DNA from: CATQHL01 sp965242895
GTDB taxonomy: Bacteria > Actinomycetota > Acidimicrobiia > Acidimicrobiales > CATQHL01
Length of the DNA stretch: 64,000 nt
Reading direction: 5' to 3'
Assembly (NCBI GenBank): GCA_965242895.1
Contig: OZ251507.1
Span: forward strand, 310,001-374,000
A program made the translations under genes and the position numbers. The first letter of the stretch is position 1. Each line of letters opens with the position of its first letter. Under the pieces are notes generated by a model, which ran no database searches, had not been told where the DNA came from, and saw only the letters and a list, made by a program, of their open reading frames with translations. Below, in pieces: positions 45,607 to 52,209 of this stretch.

Positions 45607-46380
45607 CTATGCCAGAGTCTCCTCAAAGTATCGAGTCAGCCGTTCACGGTTAGGGGCAAGGCTAGAGAATTGCTTGTCGCATACATCGCTGAAGCGAGCC
45701 AAAACCTTTCGACCAATTAAAGACTGATCCTGAAAAATACCTAACGCCGAAAATGATCTCTCCCACTTTTCATACTGATGCAAAGCTATGGTCGCGTCGC
45801 GAGTTCTATCGTCATTGGCAAGAGCAAAAACAAAAACAGGTTTTTGTTGACCATTAAGGCAGCAATCGACTTTGTAATTCCCATGTGGATCATGTTCTGA
45901 ATCGATCCAGTCAAATTCTCGCCTGTCATCCGGAGTCGATTCACGTATAAGACTCCGAAAATCCTCCATGAATGTTGAACGCACCTGCTCCCGTGTCAGA
46001 TATGAGACATCTGAAATCCTAATTAAGGCTTGAACAAATGAGAACAACGATTCACCATACTGATCGTTCTGCACTTCGAATAATAGCTCCCCTTCCCGAT
46101 CGTCAACTTTAAAAATAGAAAGAACGTTTGAAATAATCTCTTGGCGCCTCCCGCTGCGAAGATCTTTCTCCTCAATATCGTAGGTTAGGTGCATGAAAGT
46201 ATGGGCCTCGTCTGACAATAACCAGCGGTCTTCTTCTTTTTTTAAGATGAGAGCTAGGTGATCACCATCTTCAAATTTGAACGGAGTAAACACGCGAAAG
46301 CGTTCCACACCCTCGGATTCAAGTCGTATCTGTTCAGATACTTTGTCTTGAAACTCTTTTTCTATATTGGTAATACTCAT
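45607..46380 (-). CDS. DUF1828 domain protein
   Basis: 257-residue soluble protein with the DUF1828 region at about 15-110 (FTPFKFEDGDHLALILKKEE, RWLLSDEAHTFMHLTYD). This domain of unknown function is frequent in mobile and defence regions. The C-terminal half (VDCCLNGQQKPVFVFALAND) has the look of a nuclease-like or DUF1829-type domain. It is on the same strand as hsdM, 152 bp upstream of it, with the same AT-rich composition, so it probably arrived with the R-M genes. ATG at 46380. Confidence 0.8.
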   Translation of the reverse strand: MSITNIEKEFQDKVSEQIRLESEGVERFRVFTPFKFEDGDHLALILKKEEDRWLLSDEAHTFMHLTYDIEEKDLRSGRRQEIISNVLSIFKVDDREGELLFEVQNDQYGESLFSFVQALIRISDVSYLTREQVRSTFMEDFRSLIRESTPDDRREFDWIDSEHDPHGNYKVDCCLNGQQKPVFVFALANDDRTRDATIALHQYEKWERSFSALGIFQDQSLIGRKVLARFSDVCDKQFSSLAPNRERLTRYFEETLA

Positions 46381-46557
46381 TATTTAACCTAGAATAACTC
46401 CCCTTTAATTCTTTGATGCTATTCGAATATTAGCATCCTCGTAACGCTTAGCACTTGATGCTGGCTACGCGGCGCTTAGCCACTTGATGCACCATGCAGC
46501 GGCCAGTCCCCCCTTGCTCCCAACCGGCGGGGACTGAGGCAAATTCTAAGGCAGCGC

Positions 46558-47118
46558 TCAGCGCCACGTTCCGCGAGCCATACGACGCTTGATGCGGCGG
46601 TGGTAACGCAGAATGCGAGCGAGTTTCTTGAACTTGTAATTGTGCGACACGGCAGCGCCCATGACTGCTCTGCGGCGCGACCACGGCATGGCCAACAGTT
46701 CATCTAGTTGATTGACGTGGGCGTGCGAGTACTCCTCGGAGTAGAGGCAGGCGTGCAGGTGGGCAGCCAAGTGTGCGTCTCTTGGCTCAAGCGGCCCGTC
46801 TTCCGGAATGCGAAACAGTTTTGCGGGCGGCAGAGGCTCCACATTCACCATGTAGCCGTACGGCGGTATTTCGGAGCGACGACGGCCAGCTCGATACAAA
46901 CTCTGCTCCAACAGAAATCTGAGCCGAGCCACACGGCGGGCTTGGCGAAGCGAGCAGCCCGCGACAACCAAAACGACGCTCACACGGTCCGGGGACAGAT
47001 TGAGAAGCTCAACTAGGGGCTCGGTGATGCTGCGACGGTCATACTTGTCATTGAGGGCTATGGTTTCGGGCAAGCGCTTGGCGATTCGCCGCTCGGATCT
47101 CGTGAGAACGTCTTTCAT
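46558..47118 (-). CDS. Hypothetical protein, Arg-rich
   Basis: A 186-residue frame from the ATG at 47118 (GGAAG 5 nt upstream). It is highly basic, with a helical N-terminal half (LTRSERRIAKRLPETIALND, LLNLSPDRVSVVLVVAGCSL) and a basic C-terminal tail (HRRIKRRMARGTWR). I do not recognise it. GC-rich like the core genome, it lies between the AT-rich island and the tRNA cluster. Its reading frame is better composed than those overlapping it. It may be an orphan accessory gene. Confidence 0.5.
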   Translation of the reverse strand: MKDVLTRSERRIAKRLPETIALNDKYDRRSITEPLVELLNLSPDRVSVVLVVAGCSLRQARRVARLRFLLEQSLYRAGRRRSEIPPYGYMVNVEPLPPAKLFRIPEDGPLEPRDAHLAAHLHACLYSEEYSHAHVNQLDELLAMPWSRRRAVMGAAVSHNYKFKKLARILRYHRRIKRRMARGTWR

Positions 47119-47211
47119 GGGGTCTTCCTGCCTCACGAACAGCAGTCTAGGAAAAAATCATCGCCTTTCGAGACATCGTGGCGACATGCCACCCCCAATG
47201 CGCCTCAGTTG

Positions 47212-47285
47212 TGGGCCGTGAGGGACTTGAACCCCCGGCCTCTTGCGCGTCATGCAAGCGCTCTAGCCACCTGAGCTAACGGCCC
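47212..47285 (-). tRNA. tRNA-Val (GAC)
   Basis: 74-nt cloverleaf. Acceptor GGGCCGT/ACGGCCC, D-stem GCTC/GAGC, anticodon arm CTTGC-ATGACGC-GCAAG with anticodon GAC, T-arm GGGGG-TTCAAGT-CCCTC. No encoded CCA. Its 3' end faces the accessory region. Anticodon-loop position 32 is A and 38 is C, which is unusual. Confidence 0.93.
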
Positions 47286-47348
47286 TTACTGACAGGATAA
47301 CCCTCGGCCTGCGACTTCGGTGAAGGAGGGGGGTGATCCTGCCGGTAG

Positions 47349-47423
47349 AGCATCGGGCGGGATTCGAACCCGCGAAAAAACGGCTTTGCAGGCCGCTCCC
47401 TTAGTCCACTCGGGCACCGATGC
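47349..47423 (-). tRNA. tRNA-Cys (GCA)
   Basis: 75 nt including the U discriminator. Acceptor GCATCGG/CCGATGC, D-stem CCC/GGG, anticodon arm GCGGC-CTGCAAA-GCCGT (GCA), T-arm GCGGG-TTCGAAT-CCCGC. No encoded CCA. The variable loop is TTTTTC. Confidence 0.94.
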
Positions 47424-47454
47424 CTGAGGGCAACTCTAGCAAATTCCCTAGATG

Positions 47455-47527
47455 AGCGGGCGACCGGGCTCGAACCGGCGACCTTCACCTTGGCAAGGTG
47501 GCGCTCTACCAACTGAGCTACGCCCGC
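47455..47527 (-). tRNA. tRNA-Gly (GCC)
   Basis: 73 nt. Acceptor GCGGGCG/CGCCCGC, D-arm GCTC-AGTTGGTA-GAGC, anticodon loop TTGCCAA (GCC), T-arm GCCGG-TTCGAGC-CCGGT. No encoded CCA. The outermost anticodon-stem pair is C-A (27-43). Gly-Cys-Val is a standard actinobacterial tRNA cluster. Confidence 0.94.
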
Positions 47528-47572
47528 AGGCTTCTCAGTCTAGTCTGCTTTCTGGCTGCGCGCTCCGCTCGT

Positions 47573-48805
47573 TCAGCCGCTGCGGTCGCCCGGCTCGCCC
47601 TCGGAGACCCGTTCCAAGAAGCCCGCCAGAGCGCCGCCCACAGCCTCGGTCTCCAGCAGGAACCCGTCGTGGCCGTCCAGGCTAGGCACGAAGACATACT
47701 CGCACTCCCCGTCGGTCGCACGCACGAGGTCGCGCAGTTCCTGCTGCTGGCGCGGCGGGTAGAGCACGTCGGAACTGATGGCCACCGTCAGCACGGGCGC
47801 TGACAGCATGGCGACGCTCCGCCTTAGACCGCCGCGCCCCCTGCCGAGGTCGTGGCTGTCCATCGCCTTGTTCAATAACAGATAAGAGTTGGCGTCGAAC
47901 CGCTTGACCAACTTCTCGCCGTGATAGTCCAAGTAGCTCTCTACCGAATAACGGTCGAAGAGACCAAACTCCTTGCCCGGCTCCACCAACTTGCGCGCCC
48001 AGCGCTCCTCGAACAAGTCCTCGCTGCGGTAGGTGATCTGGGCGATGGCCCTCGCCAAAGCCAGCCCAGCGTGCGGCCCTTCGCCTGCCGGAGCGTCGTA
48101 GTAGTCGCCCCCGCGCCACGCAGGGTCTCCGAGGATGGCTGCGCGCTCCACCTTGCTCCAGGCGATCTGCCAGGGACTGCTAGCGCAGCCCACGGCCAGA
48201 GGAGCCAGGGATTGCACTCGTTCGGGGAACATCACCCCCCACTCCAGAACCTGCATCCCCCCCATCGATCCTCCGATCACGCACAGCCACTTCCTCACCC
48301 CTAGGTGGTCGCTCAGGCGTTTCTGCACCCTGACCATGTCCCTGATGGTGACTGCTGGAAAGCCAGCGCCCCGCGGTCTGCCCGTGGACGGATCAACCGA
48401 CGCAGGGCCGGTCGTCCCCTGACACCCTCCCAGCACGTTGCTGCAGACCACGAAGTAACGATCGGTGTCTATGTAATTGCCCGTGCCCACCATGTCCTCC
48501 CACCAGCCTTCGGGAGAGCCCGAGATGTCCGGCGACGAGCACACGTGGGAATCGCCCGTGAGCGCATGACAGACCAGCACGGCGTTGGAGCCCTCGGGGT
48601 CTAGTTCACCCCAGGTCTCATACGCAACGACCAGGTCGCTCAAGGAGCCTCCCGCCTCTAAGAGGAAGGGGCGTCCGGTGTCCCATTTGTAGAAGCGGCG
48701 GGCGCCGGGCGCGTCCCCCTCCTTCCAGGCACCGCTGGCCGGCTGGCCGGAAGGATGCTGCCGCGCCGACGGGTCGGCCGGCGTCTGGGAACTTGGTGCT
48801 GACAC
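47573..48805 (-). CDS. metX: Homoserine O-acyltransferase (MetX)
   Basis: Alpha/beta-hydrolase that acylates homoserine for methionine synthesis. 410 residues. The nucleophile elbow is GGSMGGMQVLEWG, with the catalytic Asp in ISSDVLYPP and His in DGHDGFLLE; oxyanion region LVCHALTGDSHV. Acetyl versus succinyl specificity is not decidable by eye. GTG at 48805, 9 nt after GGGAG. The first 30 residues are Pro/Ser-rich and not conserved. A SAM riboswitch lies directly upstream. No metY is nearby. Confidence 0.95.
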   Translation of the reverse strand: MSAPSSQTPADPSARQHPSGQPASGAWKEGDAPGARRFYKWDTGRPFLLEAGGSLSDLVVAYETWGELDPEGSNAVLVCHALTGDSHVCSSPDISGSPEGWWEDMVGTGNYIDTDRYFVVCSNVLGGCQGTTGPASVDPSTGRPRGAGFPAVTIRDMVRVQKRLSDHLGVRKWLCVIGGSMGGMQVLEWGVMFPERVQSLAPLAVGCASSPWQIAWSKVERAAILGDPAWRGGDYYDAPAGEGPHAGLALARAIAQITYRSEDLFEERWARKLVEPGKEFGLFDRYSVESYLDYHGEKLVKRFDANSYLLLNKAMDSHDLGRGRGGLRRSVAMLSAPVLTVAISSDVLYPPRQQQELRDLVRATDGECEYVFVPSLDGHDGFLLETEAVGGALAGFLERVSEGEPGDRSG

Positions 48806-48827
48806 GTGAGATATCTCCCTAGATCAA

Positions 48828-48897
48828 GGGCAACCAAGACGGGCGACTCACACGACGAAAGCTACGTGCGGCCTGCTACACGGACACTTGGTTGCCC
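48828..48897 (-). promoter_or_regulatory. Long hairpin, putative expression platform of the metX riboswitch
   Basis: Perfect 11-bp inverted repeat: GGGCAACCAAG at 48828-48838 and CTTGGTTGCCC at 48887-48897, with a 48-nt loop. It lies between the SAM aptamer and the metX start, 23 nt before the GTG. It is placed to act as the switching stem, although the arms do not obviously compete with the aptamer P1. No T run follows, so control of translation seems likelier than termination. Confidence 0.5.
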
Positions 48898-48909
48898 GAC
48901 CAGCGGCCA

Positions 48910-49002
48910 GGCCACATCCCCAAAACACGGGTTGGCACCTTGGGTGTCCGCCCCAGGTTGCCGGCTCGGCCGCATCAGCGCCCGAGACACTCCTTATGCG
49001 CC
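48910..49002 (-). promoter_or_regulatory. SAM riboswitch (SAM-I/SAM-IV clan) upstream of metX
   Basis: On the minus strand: P1 5' arm GGCGCAT (49002-48996) pairs with ATGTGGCC (48917-48910) with one bulge. Between them come GAGTG, a CTCGG/CCGAG stem, CCGGCAACC, a TGGG/CCCA stem, and AGGTGCCAACCC. These are the conserved SAM-binding core elements (GAGUG, CGGCAACC, GGUGC) in the right order. The position before metX fits repression of methionine synthesis by S-adenosylmethionine. The aptamer overlaps the 3' end of the upstream cyclase gene by 9 bp. Confidence 0.8.
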
Positions 49003-49563
49003 CGATATTCTAGCCGCTTCGTACTCCCTAACGTTCACGTCGGCGTTCTCCGAACTCAGGCAGACGACGTCGATCGGATAGTCGAAGCCAGGAACCTGAA
49101 GCTTCCCCAGCGACACGAACGACAGGTTGACCATCAAAGAGGAGACCATCTCGGCAGGAGCCAGCAGTTGCCCAGGTTCCGAGAGACGACAGAGCTGCGC
49201 CGCCAAGTTGACCGTATGGCCAATGTGGTCGTCGCCCTCGAAGAGGATGACGTCCCCCGCCGCCATGCCCGCCCGCAGACGCAAAGGCAGGCGGTCAAGG
49301 ATGATCTGATCGGAATGCACGACCGCCTCCATCAGGGGTTCGCTTTCAACCCCGACAAGCATCGCCCCGTCGCCCAGCCACTTGGCTATGCGCACCCCAT
49401 GGGCTGCCGCCACGGATCGCAGGACGTTCCTGAAGTCGGCCAGGATGGCCACCGCTTCGCGGTCGCCTCGGTTTTCGGTGTATCGAGTGAAGCCCGACAG
49501 GTCTACAAAGGCGAAACCGCGCTCGACGCGGGACGGACTAGGACGTGCGAACAGTTCACTCAT
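48994..49563 (-). CDS. Class III adenylate/guanylate cyclase domain protein
   Basis: Single-domain nucleotide cyclase of 189 residues. Metal-binding Asp in GFAFVDLSGFTRYTE, second site in IAKWLGDGAMLVG, substrate strand LRAGMAAGDVILF, and the transition-state Asn/Arg region GHTVNLAAQLCRLSEP. ATP versus GTP specificity is unknown, and no sensor domain is attached. The frame is open up to 49974, inside the lgt tail, but that part is low-complexity out-of-frame sequence. I use the ATG at 49563, which overlaps the lgt stop by 8 nt. Confidence 0.88.
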   Translation of the reverse strand: MSELFARPSPSRVERGFAFVDLSGFTRYTENRGDREAVAILADFRNVLRSVAAAHGVRIAKWLGDGAMLVGVESEPLMEAVVHSDQIILDRLPLRLRAGMAAGDVILFEGDDHIGHTVNLAAQLCRLSEPGQLLAPAEMVSSLMVNLSFVSLGKLQVPGFDYPIDVVCLSSENADVNVREYEAARISGA

Positions 49564-50815
49564 CTTCTGCCGACCCCGCTCGGCGGCGGCGGAGAAAACT
49601 CCGGCTGAAGGACGCTTCGGCGGCTGCCGACGCATCCGCAACATCCTCCTCGGGAGCGATCTCCTCTTCCTCGGGAGCGGCGGGCTCGGCGGCGTCCGCA
49701 CCCTCTTCGGCGTCCCCGACATCACCAGCGTCCCCGGACTCACCGGCGTCACCGACCGCGACGGTGCCAGCGGCATCCGCACCCTCACCGGCGTCACCGG
49801 CCGCTGCGGAGTCAGCACTCTCCCCGTCCTTCCCGTCACCCTCGGCCTCCCCATTCTTCCCGTCACCCCTGTCGTCCCCGTCCCCCTCGTCACTCCCGTC
49901 ACTCCCGGTCTGACCGTCATCCCAGTCCCCCTCGTCACCCACGACACCTTCGTCACCCACGTCATCCTCCCCATCCTCGGCCGCCGCTTCGTCCGCAGCC
50001 TCCTGCTCCGCCTTGCGCGCCTTCCGTGTGAACGTCAAGAGGAACGCCAGCGACAGGATCAGTACCGCCCCCATCACCCAGATGTTCACCCGCACGCCCA
50101 GAATCAGACTGGCAGGGTCGGCCCGCAGCGCCTCCACCCAGAGCCGTCCCGCCGAGTAAAGGGCGAGGTAGAGGGCGAACATATGGCCGGAAGGCAGGAA
50201 ACGCCGCCGGAAGACCCACACCAAGACGGCGCACGCCGCCAAATTCCAGAGCCCTTCGTAGGCGAAGGTGGGATGGAATGTTTCCTCTTCCAGGTACAGC
50301 GGCGGGCGGTTGCCACGGTCGATCTCCAGACCCCAGGGCAGGTCAGTCGGCCTGCCGAAGAGTTCCTGATTGAAGTAGTTGCCCAGGCGCCCGATCGCCT
50401 GCCCCAAGGGGAAGGCCGCCGCCGCAGCGTCGACGACGGGCATCATCGGCGCCTTGCGTATGCGGAGAGCTAGCAGTCCGCCCAGAAAGCCCCCTGCTAT
50501 CGCCCCGGGAATGCCCAGACCGCCTTCCCAAATCTTGAAGATGTCCACCCAGTTCTCCCGATACATCTTCCAGTCGGTGATCACGTGATAAATGCGAGCC
50601 CCTATCAACCCCATCGGAACGCCAATGACTGCGGCATGAACGGCCAACTCTGAACTCAACCCGCGATGACGCAGAAGCGCTCCCGCCAAATAGGCGGCAG
50701 CAATCACACCGAGCGCCACCACCAGGCCGTAGAGCCTCAGGTTCAGCGGCCCCAGCGAAAGTTCGCCCACGGACGGACTAGGTATAGACGCGACCACGCC
50801 GCTAAGCGATGCCAT
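49556..50815 (-). CDS. lgt: Prolipoprotein diacylglyceryl transferase with a long acidic tail
   Basis: Integral membrane enzyme that transfers diacylglycerol to lipobox cysteines. The first 265 residues are a normal Lgt: YLAGALLRHRG, GRLGNYFNQELFGRPTDLPW (signature), FHPTFAYEGLWNL, with about seven helices. The remaining roughly 150 residues are an Asp/Glu/Gly/Ala-rich, repetitive, presumably disordered cytoplasmic tail (GDEGDWDDG, GDAGEGADAAG, PEEEEIAPEE) ending in a basic SFLRRRRAG. The tail DNA is built of GTC/GAC-type repeats. ATG at 50815. Divergent from gpgS. Confidence 0.94.
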   Translation of the reverse strand: MASLSGVVASIPSPSVGELSLGPLNLRLYGLVVALGVIAAAYLAGALLRHRGLSSELAVHAAVIGVPMGLIGARIYHVITDWKMYRENWVDIFKIWEGGLGIPGAIAGGFLGGLLALRIRKAPMMPVVDAAAAAFPLGQAIGRLGNYFNQELFGRPTDLPWGLEIDRGNRPPLYLEEETFHPTFAYEGLWNLAACAVLVWVFRRRFLPSGHMFALYLALYSAGRLWVEALRADPASLILGVRVNIWVMGAVLILSLAFLLTFTRKARKAEQEAADEAAAEDGEDDVGDEGVVGDEGDWDDGQTGSDGSDEGDGDDRGDGKNGEAEGDGKDGESADSAAAGDAGEGADAAGTVAVGDAGESGDAGDVGDAEEGADAAEPAAPEEEEIAPEEDVADASAAAEASFSRSFLRRRRAGSAEDE

Positions 50816-50953
50816 TCAGACTTCCTTCACAAGTAGCTCCAACAACGCTCAAAGATTACCCGTTAGCAGCGCCTCATTTCAGTAACCGCGGTCGGCGCCG
50901 AAGGCGGGCGCAAGCTGAGGGCTGCGAGCGGCGACCGGGCAAACCCAGGCAGA

Positions 50954-51065
50954 CCCAGGCACGGGCGCACGGAGAGGGGGATGCGTTGCGACCCCGCCCC
51001 AGACCGCAGCCGCAGCGCACGATCCCCAGGCACGGGCGCACGGAGAGGAGGACGCGTTGCGACCC
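50954..51065. repeat. 41-bp direct repeat upstream of gpgS
   Basis: Copies at 50954-50994 and 51025-51065, 71 bp apart, differing at two positions (CCCAGGCACGGGCGCACGGA shared start, GCGTTGCGACCC shared end). They occupy the lgt/gpgS divergent spacer (50816-51091) together with other CAGGCAGACCCAGGC repeats. The second copy ends 26 bp before the gpgS ATG. Confidence 0.9.
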
Positions 51066-51091
51066 GGTCAGCTTGGCGACAGCCTTTAAGG

Positions 51092-52132
51092 ATGCACATA
51101 TCTGAAGACACTCCCAGCGCCCCGCCCAGCGCCCCGGGCTGCGGCTCGGCGCACCTCGAAGCAGCCGCAGCCCTAGCCGAGCGGAAGGCGGGAAGGCGTG
51201 TGGCCGTATGCCTGCCTGCCCTCAACGAGGCGGCCACCATCGGCAGCATCTGCCAAGCCGTGAAGCAGAACTTGATGTCACCAAGCTCTCACCCCTTGGT
51301 GGACGAACTCTGGGTGCTTCACGAATCCGACGACGACACCCCGCAAGTGGCTGCGGAAGCAGGCGCCAATGTGGCCGCCGTGAGCGACCTGCTGCCGGAA
51401 CTCGGGCCTGGTCAAGGCAAGGGAGACGCCCTCTGGAAAGCCATGGCCGTCACCGCCGCCGACATCATCGTCTACTGCGACGCCGACCTTCTAAGTTTCT
51501 CCCCCGACCACATAACCAAGCTGCTCACCCCATTCCTGAGCGTCGGCGCCGAAGCCGCCGACGGCGACGCCGACACCCACACCGGCGATGGCGACGGCGA
51601 AAACGGCGCCGACGCGGAAGAGGAGATCGTCCTCGTCAAGGGCTGCTATCAGCGCTGGCTAGACGACAAGCCGGAAGGCGGGGGACGCACCACAGAGCTA
51701 GCGGCCCGCCCTCTGCTGTCGATCTTCTTCCCCGAACTCTCCCACGTCCGCCAGCCACTCTCGGGCGAGTACGCCGTTCGACGCAGTTCAGCAATGCAGG
51801 TGCCTTTTGTTCAGGGTTACGGCGTGGAAGTTGGGCTGCTGATCGACCTCTCGACGAAGTTCGGCGCAGCGAGCATCGTCTCGGTCGACCTAGGCGTCCG
51901 GCGGCATCGCAACCGCCCGCTTCACGAGTTGGCGCCCCAAGCCCTGGAAATCATGCAGGTGATACTGGAACGAGCGGGGGTAGAGCCACCCTCAGGCAGT
52001 TGGGAGACGCTGCTGCACGGCGAAAAGAGCGGCGGCGAAAAGAGCGCCCGCACGAAAACGGAGAATCGACTAGTGAGCCTGCGAGAGCGCCCTCCCATGG
52101 AAAACTTCTGCTGGAGGGAGCGCTCCTCCTAA
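51092..52132 (+). CDS. gpgS: Glucosyl-3-phosphoglycerate synthase (GT81)
   Basis: Retaining glucosyltransferase that joins glucose from a nucleotide sugar to 3-phosphoglycerate, the first step to glucosylglycerate (a compatible solute and precursor of methylglucose polysaccharides). RRVAVCLPALNEAATIGSI, GPGQGKGDALWKAM, DADLLSF (metal DxD), VLVKGCYQRWL, GRTTELAARPLL and QPLSGEYAVRR match the family. An acidic repeat insert (DGDADTHTGDGDGENGADAE) lies between the DxD and VKG strands. I start at the ATG at 51092, since the frame upstream to 50981 runs through the 41-bp repeat. No gpgP is nearby. Confidence 0.9.
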   Translation: MHISEDTPSAPPSAPGCGSAHLEAAAALAERKAGRRVAVCLPALNEAATIGSICQAVKQNLMSPSSHPLVDELWVLHESDDDTPQVAAEAGANVAAVSDLLPELGPGQGKGDALWKAMAVTAADIIVYCDADLLSFSPDHITKLLTPFLSVGAEAADGDADTHTGDGDGENGADAEEEIVLVKGCYQRWLDDKPEGGGRTTELAARPLLSIFFPELSHVRQPLSGEYAVRRSSAMQVPFVQGYGVEVGLLIDLSTKFGAASIVSVDLGVRRHRNRPLHELAPQALEIMQVILERAGVEPPSGSWETLLHGEKSGGEKSARTKTENRLVSLRERPPMENFCWRERSS

Positions 52133-52209
52133 ATACCAGCGGATGCCAGCGGATACTGGCAGCTACGTGCGGCTACCAACGGCCACCAGCCGCCAGCCGC
52201 TGCGCCTGC

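Noticed and set aside
46445..46490. Possible att repeats at the edge of the island (CGCTTAGCACTTGATGC and a 1-nt-longer copy)
   Set aside because: They are close together, unlike any tRNA end, and no integrase is present. The tRNA-Val 3' sequence was not found repeated on the far side either.
46448..46703. Small minus-strand frames (75-78 codons) around the hypothetical gene
   Set aside because: Cys/Arg/Ser-rich alternative frames overlapping a better-composed frame; no ribosome-binding sites.
49564..49974. N-terminal extension of the cyclase through the lgt tail
   Set aside because: The extension is an off-frame reading of the acidic lgt repeats (VTG/VTR repeats); the ATG at 49563 directly before the conserved domain is far more likely.
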